From contig NW_026570221.1 in the NCBI RefSeq assembly GCF_019649055.1, positions 3,286,001-3,350,000 of the forward strand: 64,000 nt of DNA, read 5' to 3'. Source of the stretch: Paramacrobiotus metropolitanus. Taxonomy: Eukaryota > Tardigrada > Eutardigrada > Parachela > Macrobiotidae. The notes beneath the pieces are model-generated. The model ran no database searches and was not told where the DNA came from. It saw nothing but the letters and a program-made list of their open reading frames with translations. Made by a program: the position numbers and the translations under genes. Of this stretch, positions 46,215-56,157 are shown one piece after another. Position 1 is the first letter of the stretch. Each line of letters opens with the position of its first letter.

Positions 46215-48199
46215 ATGCCAACCGGTGGAGCGATCATCGTTATCACTTTGAGCGTGGTACTGTTGCGCTTCTGTGAATGTGCATGGCTGACTGAATGGCA
46301 CGGACAACCTTTGTATAGAAACGATCAACCCATTGAATACGCGTTCGAGGTAAGTGACGTTTACAGTTCTGTTGGTTAATGTCCGGCGTAAAGGCACAGC
46401 GAGAAGACATACCGTATTCATGGGTTACGCTAAACAGCATACCACACCCGACTACGCCGCTGTTTTCACGCACTACGTGCAATTGTTTTGCCTGGTACAC
46501 GTCAGTTTGTGATTTCGAATAAATGCACTTTTCGTGAAATCAATGAATTTTTTTATGGAATTTATCTGCCTGTTAGTAAAATTTACCGTTGTTATAATTG
46601 CTTTCTAAAGGTCAGCATCGCACTTTACATGTACCGTACTAAAGAGCTGTATTTGTCCCTTTTCGCAAGAAATTATGGACTCGGATTGTACATTATCATC
46701 AACCTTCTTACAATTAGATTTAATAAGGTCTGAAACGATTTACCCGAGCCTCGTTTGCACAGTGTACGGATTCGTCCATCCCACCCGACGTACTGTATGA
46801 AAAAGTAACGAAAGTACCGACGGCACACTGCAGTGAGGCGATTTTCACTTCTGGCGATCCAATGAATGCCACGTACCGCGTTCATTATACGGTAAGTCCA
46901 ACTCTAAACTGTGGTTTGGGTGTTGTGTCGTCAACGCAGAACAGTGCGTTGCTTCTTACGCCATGTTAAAATCTTAATTCATTGGTTGATCCAACCTATT
47001 TGTTAGATGCAAAGCACATACAAATTTTAGTGTTTTTTTCTTATTCAATTCAGTGTCGCCAAAACGTGACAGCAGCGCCAGACCCGATGGCGGTGGGATG
47101 CTACGGTTCGGAAGATACTTATTGCAGCGGCTGCACGTCGACGTACAGCGCAATTATGTGCCAGTACCGTCTCTTCTCGCTGAGCCGCTTCTGGTCTACT
47201 TGTGTCCCCATTTTGGACGAATTGACAAAGTTGCAGCCTATCAACAGGGCAGATGATAAAGAATCCTGGTGGTTGGCTAATGGTACCGTTTACACTGGTC
47301 CGATGAGACGCTACGATTACTATCGTGATCCAAAGAAGGAAGGTAACATCACAGTTTTACTCACGGATTATGTGTACCTTCATTACCTCGCTTTCCTTTC
47401 CAAAAATAGAGCGCTTTCCTTTCCTTTCCAATATTTTTCTCGCACGACTTACCGTTTCGCATTTGGTGTGTTTTTCAAGCTTTGCAATCACCAAAGACAG
47501 ATAGAATCCGCTAAAATTTGCAATTGCTAAATTGTTTACGTGGAAATGCGTTTGCTTTTTCTTCGTCCCAGCTTCTGGTTTCTAATATTTTTTGTAAAAT
47601 AATTTCGATGTTCAAATTTTGATGTTTTTGTTATATTGTTTTCTTCAGGAAGTAATCACATTTCTAAACTTCGTTTTACTGAAAAAGTACAACACTTCGT
47701 GCGCCGTATATGAAAACGGTATACATTATGTATTAATTGAGCGAAATTCGAGAAAATCTTTTGCTCCCACGGAATTAATAGATATAAACATTGCACGTCG
47801 TTGTTTACAGGTGGTGCTCAATACTGTGACGACGGGAAACCGGGTATGGTCATCAGTCCCTGCTGCGGCAACCCGCTTATGGTGGTAATCACAGATACTG
47901 GGAAATGCCTCCAGAAGGTCATCTGCGGAACCAGTCCAGAAAGGATTGTGCCATTCAAATTAAACTGGGATATCACTTGGGATTATTGGACGGGGTCGCA
48001 TATTGATGCGTGGAACAGACTGATACCAAAGGAACAACATTTTCTAAACATAGCGATGAACCAGCTGGATAAATGCATGAATGCAACGGGACGTGTCTCC
48101 CTTGATCAGTGCGATGGCTGTATGGCACAGCCGTTTGTGAAGAGACTGTTCGACGTTGGACACACCGTGGTGACCGAGATACCGCTAAAATTAAACTAG
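46215..48199 (+). CDS. CR4 locus G: cysteine-rich secreted protein, intact, 313 aa
   Basis: Exons are 46215-46349, 46763-46891, 47054-47342 and 47811-48199. Phases are 0, 0, 1 and the total is 314 codons with the stop. Exon 1 is a leader with WLTEWHGQPLYRNDQPIEYAFE. Exon 2 is shorter than in D (43 codons; it lacks the NITQI segment). Exon 3 has YCSGCTSTYSAIMCQYRLFS, RFWSTCVPILDELTKL, a RADDKE turn and YYRDPKKEG. Exon 4 has GAQYCDDGKPGMVI, SPCCGNPLMVVI, CLQKVICGTSPER, LNWDITWDYWTGSHIDAW, LDKCMNATG, QCDGCMAQPFVKRLF and VVTEIP. AATAAA is at 48327. It is the best reference copy with D. Function unknown. Confidence 0.85.
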
Positions 48200-48332
48200 C
48201 CTATCCTGGATATCCCATTATCTTAATGAAGGTTCCCCATGCGGAGAGCAGGCGAACTGTAACTTTTTTAATGTCATTGTGTTATAGTTAAGTTTATGAA
48301 TGTGCGCGAAAACCTGCATGGCCGACAATAAA

Positions 48333-48964
48333 GTTTTATTTAAACACTCTGGTTACGCCCATAACTGCCAGAGATCAGAAAGTCATGTAAATGTACTGCA
48401 GTCGTAACTCTATATACGGTGCAGTGCTGCATCCGTTCGTTAACAAATAATCGCTAAACACCAGTATTACATTATGCAATCAAAATAAGCGGGAAAGGCA
48501 GTGCTGACATAGCTATTTCACGTACTGTTATACAGATATGTTAATTTACCAGCCTTTATTTAAAGATGACATAGCCATGTGTGTAACTTGCTACATTCAC
48601 GGCGCTGCGTTATCAAGCCTGAGTTAACAACGTAACGCTAGCGCTTTAAAGTCCACGGCGTAACGTACCCACGTGGACAGTTAACAGCATAAAGGATTAA
48701 CACAAGAGTGCATGGCGTTAATCAACCAGGCATGGCAGTTACAGTGCTTAGCGCTTATAGAGCGCAAGAGCTCAAGGCTACAAAAGAGTGCTTATTAGGA
48801 ATGCAGGATATGGTCAGAACGATCATGCAGATGACCCTTGAGATACTGTAAATACTAATCTGGTACATCAAGAGGCTATTTACATGTTTACATGTTTGCA
48901 TGCTGAGACGAGAGGTTCTTGTAACAGTACCACAATCTGAACATGCACGCAGCGGCATAATCAT
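48333..48964. other. 3' flank of CR4 locus G
   Basis: No exon was found; short ORFs only. Confidence 0.4.
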
Positions 48965-49180
48965 TTAAAAATGTCGTTGTGTCATAGCTAAATAGTGTAC
49001 AAGCTGAATGTACGCGAAGCGTTAGAAGTGAATCGCCGATAAAGTTTCAATAAACAGTTCCGACTGCACTTAAATCTGCAAAAAATCGGAATGTAAAACA
49101 GATGAGCTGCAGTCTGCAGTCGTCGGCTCACATGTAAATATACCGTGCAAAAAATCATCCGTCCGTAATTACTAACAAAA
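48965..49180 (+). repeat. second copy of the CR4 3'-UTR region
   Basis: Collinear with 48270-48450 downstream of locus G (AATGTCRTTGTGT, GAATGTACGCGAA, AATAAA and ACTGCAGTCGT words, then ATCCGTTCGT/ATCCGTCCGT). No coding exons precede it. It is the tail of a lost CR4 copy. Confidence 0.6.
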
Positions 49181-49348
49181 GTTTTAAATAAAACATACAT
49201 TATGTGCAAACAAAATAAACGCGTAAAGGAGCACGAACTGTGCGTCCGGAGGCACATTTCGAGAAGAGAAGACTACCGTGGACAAGAATCGTGCAAACAC
49301 CCACACTATCCACCGACCATGCCCACTGATTACAGGAAACGGTCGCCA

Positions 49349-50225
49349 TTACCTTAGATACACTCCAGTTACATTTGTACAACGCGCAGCATTCAAGGCA
49401 AACGGATTTCTGTCTAAGTTGTAAGAGGCGCTGGTAACATGCCCATTAGCCCAGTTGCGAACGGTCAGCCTGGGGTTGGTACAGTCGACAGACAGGTATA
49501 TCTCCCCCACTTTCAGCTCCCGGCTGCCTGGGTACACTGCGTTAGCATTCTTCGCTCCCGTTAATTCCGGTTTACGCGTCAACCAGTCGCGCAGCCACTG
49601 ATACTCACAGCTGCAGTGCACAAGGATGGCCTGATGAATAACCTCCTCTTTTCGCGGTTTACCGTGTATTCGTGGCAACCACCATTCTTCCAGTTGCAGA
49701 ACCTGTAGGTTGTTTAATTCCGCAAAGGTGTCCCGCTCTAAGAACGCGATGCTCGTCGCATGGAAAACGATGCGACGAAGTAAACGGTTTCCCGCGAAAT
49801 CATTCCTGAGCACTCTCTGTCGGCTACAGTTGTGCACCCCAAATTCAATTAAGTTGGTGAAGTTGTTACGCTTTAAGCGGGATGTCACGGAATCCGTCGT
49901 GCATGTGGAAATCCAGAGACTGACAATTTTATCTTTGATCAGCGCGAATCGACCACTCTGCCTGAGCACCGTATCGACCACGAATAGAGTGTAATTCGAC
50001 ACTTCTAAGCGATTCCGGAGGATGCCGGCGATGGTGCGCGCATCATCCGGCTTTGCTCCCGGCTGACAGTACACGGAGACCGCGTTCTTCGGCGTTTGGC
50101 GCGTGCAGTCCCGTAGCCCGGAATAACGGTCCAGCCACTTTCGGTATTGAGGGGAAACCATATTCGATGTATTGAGCGTGCTATGGTAGACTGAACAGCT
50201 ACCCACGACGAGCGTGCAGATATCC
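49349..50225 (-). CDS. divergent LRR-family secreted protein, main exon
   Basis: The frame is open from an acceptor-like ACGTAG (exon from about 50225, phase 1, as in the other LRR genes) to a stop at 49349. Layout follows the 9.4 and 11.5 kb genes: Cys-rich N-terminal part, IVSLWISTCTTDSVTSRL (equivalent to VHIGMFGCYSPNTTARVY), LRR strands (RRIVFHATSIAFLERDTF, AELNNLQVLQLEEWWLP), LRRCT-like cap (VHCSCEYQWLRDWLTRKPEL) and a Cys-containing tail. Identity to them is low. The signal-peptide exon was not found; an in-frame TAA lies just upstream of the proposed acceptor, so the ORF start is not the true start. It lies about 250 bp beyond the 3' end of the astacin gene, same strand. Confidence 0.65.
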
Positions 50226-50479
50226 GTATCTACGTAAACCAAACATTAGGGCTGCAGGGAATAAAAAGTGCGGTTCAGGACGGTATTCCCTTTCTGTTCC
50301 GCGTTAATACTATTAAATCTAGAAGCGCAACCCATTTACTCCGAATTCATGTAGAGCATAATATGCTGTTTGTATTTACGTTGGCACAAACCGTTTTACT
50401 GAGTGGCGAATAAATAACAGACTGAGACCCAATGTACATGTATTAGGGAACTAACTAGACTATGAAATGGCAGATCTAC

Positions 50480-52828
50480 TCAGCTCGTCCGCTGGTCGTG
50501 CGACAACGGAAAGTGAATAACGCCCTTAATGCAGAAACAACGGAATTTTGTTAGTTTCACAAAGCCATTTTCCCTACCGCGATCTTCACACTGATAGTGA
50601 CGCAATATTTTCTTCACATCCAGCGGACTCAGTCTGGTATTAGTGGTCAGACTGATGTGTGGATCCACGCTCTCCATGACTGGCAGTCCCGTATTAATGG
50701 CGGCTCCGTAATCAAACGCCGGATAGTGCATGATGGAGGAAAAATCGTAAGGATGGCCTAGTTGCGTTGTGTCCTTTTCAGGGGGCTTGTCATAATTATG
50801 GACGTGAGTGGCTGTATGGAAAAAAACCCTGTTTAACAAATCCGCTGCTGTGCTGCGTTATTATAGCTTACGTTTGATGTTAGCACTTCGTATTCGTATG
50901 TAATTATCCCGATCCGGGCGGGTGTGCTCGTGGAAAAAGCCCAGCGTGTGCAGTAGTTCATGGATGATATTTCCGAGCGTGCAGTCGGTGTGTAGAAAGA
51001 CAGTCTGCGGTTGTTTTCTCTGCCGTCCCACGTTTGATCGGCACCTGCAGACATGTAACTGTTAATCATACATTTGTTAGTAAAACAGGCCAACCGGAGG
51101 TTTATAAAAAAAGTTCGGTTTGGTTATTATTTACAACTAGGAAAGCGCACCGCTTGCGGTGAGTACTACAAGACCAAAACGGAGCCATAATCCTTGTACA
51201 AACAGTATACCTAAACACTGCGGGAACTACTACAACAAAAAATCATCATTAAGAGTTACCTTAGGACATTATAATTATAAGGGAGGTAAAAGGCAAGTTC
51301 CTGTAACTGCATCCCAACAGTATAATCAGGTTTACCTTCCATGAAAATTTCGGCTGACCGGCCGACATGTTGCAGATTAACAAACCCTTCTGACCGACAA
51401 TTTGCTTTTCGATAATTTGCGTCTGAAAGATTTGTGGACATTAGGCTTGCCTCAAGGTTTTTTAGGTTTTTGAGGTGCTTTTTCTTTGGTTGTCTGTGCT
51501 TTTATACATATGTACGTACTGGCTGTGGTTTTACTAATAATATTTTATTGTTCAAATTGTGGGAGACAGTCGTCAGCAAACTGTCGCTCAGCAACTTTTT
51601 ATCACTGAGTTGTCGCTTCAACAAATTGTCGAATAGACACTGTGTCGGTCAGCAAATAGTCGTCAGCAAGTTGTGGATCAGAATGGTAGCGGTCAGCCAT
51701 TGTCGGTGTGTCGGTCTTAGTAGCGTAACCGACAGGTTAGTGCGAGACAGACGGACAGACCAAATTTTCTTTACAGAATGACCTCCGTTTTGCTTCGGTC
51801 AATTAATAAAAAGAACTGGGGTAAAGATATCAAAAACAATTCCCACTAAACTGCGCAGAGAAGGCAACTAAGAAAATCAAGTATTTACCCTAGGCTGCCG
51901 TCCGAGTCAATCACCACGAATACGTTTTCGTTGCTTCTGTTGCGAAAACGAATGCAGTTGTTCGTTTCCAGGGTAATGTTGGCCATGGCATCGTGAACTC
52001 GCGTAACCAAGTCCTCACCTGCTTCAGATATGTGTTCACTTGTGACCATCAAAAATTTCTATCTAAGTCACTGCGGCTTACTAAGGTGTCGACCAAGAGT
52101 GAATACAACTATGCCATTCTCCCAGCGACTGTCGTCCGCGCTCCTTGCATTTTCAAGCATCTAGCGCAACAATTATTAAGTTCGTGGCTTTGTACGGTAG
52201 AAAGGCATTAAGACAACTGATGTGGTAAAATCCCAAAGATTTCGCTTTATACAAGTAAAAGTTGTACGATTGACTCTTTGTAGGCTTTTCAAAGCTGGCG
52301 CTAGCATTTAAGATCAGAAAATCCGTAGATGTATCTTTCGGCGCGACCAGATTATGAGCTCAACATGCGATAGAAAGACCAGAGAGAATTTAATATTCTA
52401 AGAAACTACAGCTTTTGTCAATATAGCCAATAAAATAGTGTGCTTTACGAGATTTAGACCCTTTTAAACTCAGCGCAAAAGCACCCAGTACAAGCAAAAC
52501 ACCCTTGGAATTAATATGATATGGTTGCAAATCATTTGCCGATTTAACGAAATCCAATTACACCAGCCAACCTACCGACACTTTTTGAAAATCCTTTTCC
52601 GGAACGCTGTCAACAATAATGTCACCTTCGACCAAACGGTACCCGCCTCCCTCCGTATTTTCTCGTTCCATTGGAAATCCTAGGGCAAACCATCCGCGCT
52701 TCTCTTTCAATAAATTCTTATTATTTTAGCTTAAAAATTTGGGGCTCCGCACCTTTGCTTGCAACGACAATGCAGTGCAGCATAGCGGAAACTATACCGC
52801 AGGCGGCCATTAAAAAAGCCGAGGACAT
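50480..52828 (-). CDS. astacin-family zinc metalloprotease, six exons, 297 aa
   Basis: Exons are 52828-52753, 52679-52576, 52160-52082, 52018-51889, 51044-50872 and 50811-50480. All junctions keep phase and the sum is exactly 298 codons with the stop. Exon 1 is a leader (MSSAFLMAACGIVSAML). Exon 2 is the propeptide with YRLVEGDIIVD. The catalytic domain starts near SRWENGIVVFTLG (about residue 72). It continues with AMANITLETNNCIRF and GCRSNVGRQ and reaches the zinc site HELLHTLGFFHEHTRPDRD at about 158-176. The Met-turn FSSIMHY is near 215. There is no EGF, CUB or ShK domain, only a ~40-residue tail after HYQCED. A minimal secreted astacin; likely roles in this family are digestion, cuticle or matrix processing. 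All catalytic residues are present. Confidence 0.92.
51540..51740. repeat. degenerate tandem repeat in astacin intron 4
   Basis: Repeated GTCGTCAGCAAA / TTGTCG-type words of about 14 bp with poor periodicity. A related run lies at 54935-55040. It may be the core of a dispersed element. Confidence 0.45.
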
Positions 52829-53339
52829 CTCGGTGGCCTTATGGACGAACGGGCGTTGCAAACTTCTTCGGCTACTTTCTAGCAGTAACGTGGACAACTA
52901 TCTCCTGCATGCGCACGTGGCGAGTTCTGGGCATACTACCAGCGGTGCGATTTCACCACGGAACCGTGATCTTTCCTCGCAACCGGAAGTTTTCCACATA
53001 ACTGGTTTTCAACCGGAAGTTTTCAACTGGCCCGTGTTTTCTTGATAATGCGCCATCTGATTTGCGACTTTTGCAACTGGTAAACGCGTCAACACAGGCG
53101 TCTTTAAAGATCTGATCATTCGTAGAACATTCCGATCGCCAGGGTGATAAAGTGTAAATTAAATTTCTTCGTCGTTTCGATCAACGTGTTCCCATCTTAA
53201 TGCTTTAGGCTGCATTAGTCATTTGCACTGCGAAACGCATTCAAGCAAAAGCACAATAAATAAAAACAGCCGCTAGACGCATACTACAATCCACTACGTA
53301 CCGGTACATGCGTCAATTACGAATACTCGTTATTTATGT
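52829..53339. other. upstream of astacin gene
   Basis: The start of an open plus-strand frame (52671-53045) is a shadow of astacin exon 1. No other feature. Confidence 0.4.
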
Positions 53340-53400
53340 ACACTGTGTACATATGTGTACAGTACACATATACTGTACATGAGCAGCGTATATAAATAAG
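53339..53400. promoter_or_regulatory. TGTACA palindrome cluster with TATATAAATA
   Basis: Within 50 bp there are five TGTACA/TGTACT-type hexamers arranged as nested palindromes with TATG/TATAC spacers. A TATATAAATA follows on the plus strand at 53391. No transcript start or plus-strand gene was identified downstream. It could serve the minus-strand astacin gene about 510 bp away or a lost gene. Confidence 0.3.
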
Positions 53401-54519
53401 CAGAACAGAGGGTCGAGAAGGCCACCAATCCGCTGCAGGCGACGGATTTCTTTCCTAATTTCTAGTTTACCGTATTATAAACTTTTTGAACCGCTGAACG
53501 ACTGTTCGATTTCATCTCATTTACTCGTACAAACGGCGCAAATGTGAGGCTGTCAAAGCATTGCGAATGGTCACAGCTACGGATTCAAAATGCGCATACT
53601 TTGCCAGTGCCATGTCACGCTCCTTGGAACCAGAGCAAAACGAGCAAACTTCCGGCAGACGTATCGACCAACAGTGGAAACTAGAAAGCAGCTTTTACTG
53701 CAGTTAAACAACATGCGCTCGTTTACCGTCTTTGCCGAATAACCCAAATACAGGCTAAAAATTGTTCTGACGGTCAATTCCGAGAGCCTGACCAACCTGC
53801 TGACCAGAGCCTGACCAATTGGTCACACACTTCTCGCCTGAATTCTGATTCCGAAGCTCTGAAATTGAATTTCACGAATTCCGAATTTATGTAAAACCTA
53901 AGTATTTATGTATATTCTCCAGAAGCGCGCTTTGGTAACTGCATTATAAGAAACGCATATGCTGTACGAAGCAATATTGCACAACACCAGCCACTCATTG
54001 GCACAGTGTTTACGCTAAGGGTATGAAACCATATTCCGCCGTTTCTAACTCAGCCGTGCAGTCGAACCATCGAATGCAACCGAAACTTGGATGTGCTCAA
54101 CGTGAGATATACCGTCAGCCCGCGCGCGAGATGGGCGGCTGACAACGCGTCTCAGCGCTTCCAGTATGGTGTCGTATATAGAGCAAAAGCTTTCGCAATA
54201 CCATGCGATTACCGAAATACTACATTCGTATATAACCATGTGAAGAAAGAATTCGGAACTTAACTGGCAAATCTGCAATTCAAGGCCAGAAAACGTCGAT
54301 TCCTCGTTAAAGCGTACTTACGCTAACGCTCGCTGGGCGCTTCGAACCAAGTTCTTGTGATTTAAGTGCACTGGATGTGCTCCTGCTAATATTTTTTCTT
54401 TATATTATAGTTGGGGTTTCACCAACGATCCGAGTAGTATTCAACACAAAACATTGGCATTCGCACCATACTGATGGTGTGATAAAAAGCAGCCGGATAA
54501 TAATTACTCGAGTAGCAAT
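53401..54519. other. no gene seen
   Basis: Short ORFs only; no family match on either strand. Confidence 0.4.
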
Positions 54520-54760
54520 GCGAGAATTCAGTACGGCTTTGCACAACTTAGTAATCTGAAGTGGACATAATGCAACTGAAATCATGTCGGGCGTCAACGT
54601 GTGCATTTTTCGAGTACAACGTCAGGCAAAAGGAGCCAACAACCACTTGAAACACGTCCCTTGCTATGCGCCTATGCTATATATGCGCCTATGCTAAATA
54701 GCGCTATGCACCTATGTTAGCGCTATGCGCACTATACTAAATAACAGGTATTTTGTCTGT
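54520..54760 (+). repeat. orphan CR4-type upstream block
   Basis: Collinear with 62335-62545 upstream of CR4 locus H (GAATTCAGTACGGC, TGAAGTGGAC, ACAACCACTTGAAACACGT and GCGCTATG words, ending CTAAATAACA). A short GCGCCTATGCTA tandem expansion lies inside. No CR4 exons follow, so this is the relic promoter of a lost copy. Confidence 0.6.
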
Positions 54761-55703
54761 TACTGCATTGAGACATTTTACCTTTGCAACATTTTGCCGC
54801 AAGGCATCTGGCAGGGAACATTAGGCTTGTTTTATGCATTTTCTTATGTTTTTCCTATGTTTTCATATGTGTTCCTGTTTCCTTGTGTTGTCGTATGTTT
54901 TTCCTGTTTCAGCGAAATGTGTCTTGCCCACCAAATGTCCCGCGACGAACTGTCGCGCGTTGAGATGACCTTGCGGTAAATTGTCTGCGACCAAATGTTT
55001 CGCGGCTGGTTGTCCTCGATGAAATGTGTCGATGCTGACTTTACCTGCCCGCTGGGCGTGCCTAGAACATTTTGCGAATCTTTCAAAGGGTATTTAATGT
55101 CGCGTAGCGTTATATATATATACCGGTCTTGCCTATATTGTACGTAATTAATGCAATTCATTTGAATTCTGAAAACTGAATTATGAATTTTGAATTATTT
55201 TGATAACATATTGACTGTTTATTTTCTACGACTACTTTTTCTGGTTATTTTCTTTCCGCCGACGCTTCGTTTGGTTCAGAAGCAATTACTTTTCATAATC
55301 GCACTGTGTTGCGTGGTTGTGCAATACACACATCAAAACGCAAAATTTGACTTCATTAGGCTTTGGTTCGTCAATAAGATTTCAGCGGTTACACAGTCTA
55401 TCCCGTAGATTTAGCCCCAATAGTCGCTGAAGAGAGTGGTCACGAGACCGTGTTTCGCTGTAGCGGAGCGGTCAAAAATCACATTGTGCTTAGATAAAGC
55501 CGTAGCGAATAATTATGAACTGGGATGATAATATCATCGTCGAACAATGTTAAATACCAGCCCGTATCAAAAACGAGTTAACGATGTAACCTTGAAATTC
55601 GATGAACACTGGCTGATGCCATTCATGGTTTTTCGGCACATCTCGCTACTGTAAGTACCGTTCGTTAACATCGCTGCGGTGTAGGTTAGCTTAGACTGTG
55701 TGC
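54761..55703. other. no gene seen
   Basis: A 72-residue hydrophobic ORF (55190-55408) has no splice partner. A GTCGC/TTGTC-type degenerate repeat lies at 54935-55040. Confidence 0.35.
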
Positions 55704-55770
55704 TTTACGCCACCCCTTGAGGCGTTCGAAATTTTTGTTACCCTGGGGCTCTAATTCGATGTTTACGGTA
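55704..55770. mobile_element. one-ended fragment of the TA-flanked MITE family
   Basis: The right end GGCTCTAATTCGATGTTTACGGTA matches (in part) the termini of the MITE at 31349-31605. The other end was not found. Confidence 0.5.
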
Positions 55771-56157
55771 TGTATCCCCGTGTTGATGCTGCTATTAGTT
55801 ACCCGAATTCTTATTAACCCGAATCATACCGAATTTTATTCGAAATTTATTAACCGGTTTTCAAAAATACTGTGTTACTTATATACTGGGAAACTGCCCA
55901 TTTTAGAACACCGTCGTTAATTGTGAAACAGATTTTGTAGAAACATTTGGAAACCGTTACCGACACAAGAACCACATTCCAATCTTACGGAATGGATTTG
56001 AAAAAAAACCATTAGGAAACGAAACGTAGAAAAGAGCCAATATCCTAAGAAGCACCGGGATGTGGCGTCAATCCGCCGTTCACCACTGGACGTCAGCCGG
56101 TTCGACACGGGTACACCAACACCGGAAACGGTATCCAGTGAGCGGTCAGCAACGAGG

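Noticed and set aside
50243-50470. Leader exon of the 49.3 kb LRR gene
   Set aside because: The two ATG-to-donor candidates end in the wrong phase and are not hydrophobic.
51434-51781. 115-residue plus-strand ORF with membrane-like start
   Set aside because: It lies inside an astacin intron and is mostly a degenerate tandem repeat.
52671-53045. 124-residue plus-strand ORF
   Set aside because: It overlaps the minus-strand astacin leader exon, which is supported by phase and by the protein family.
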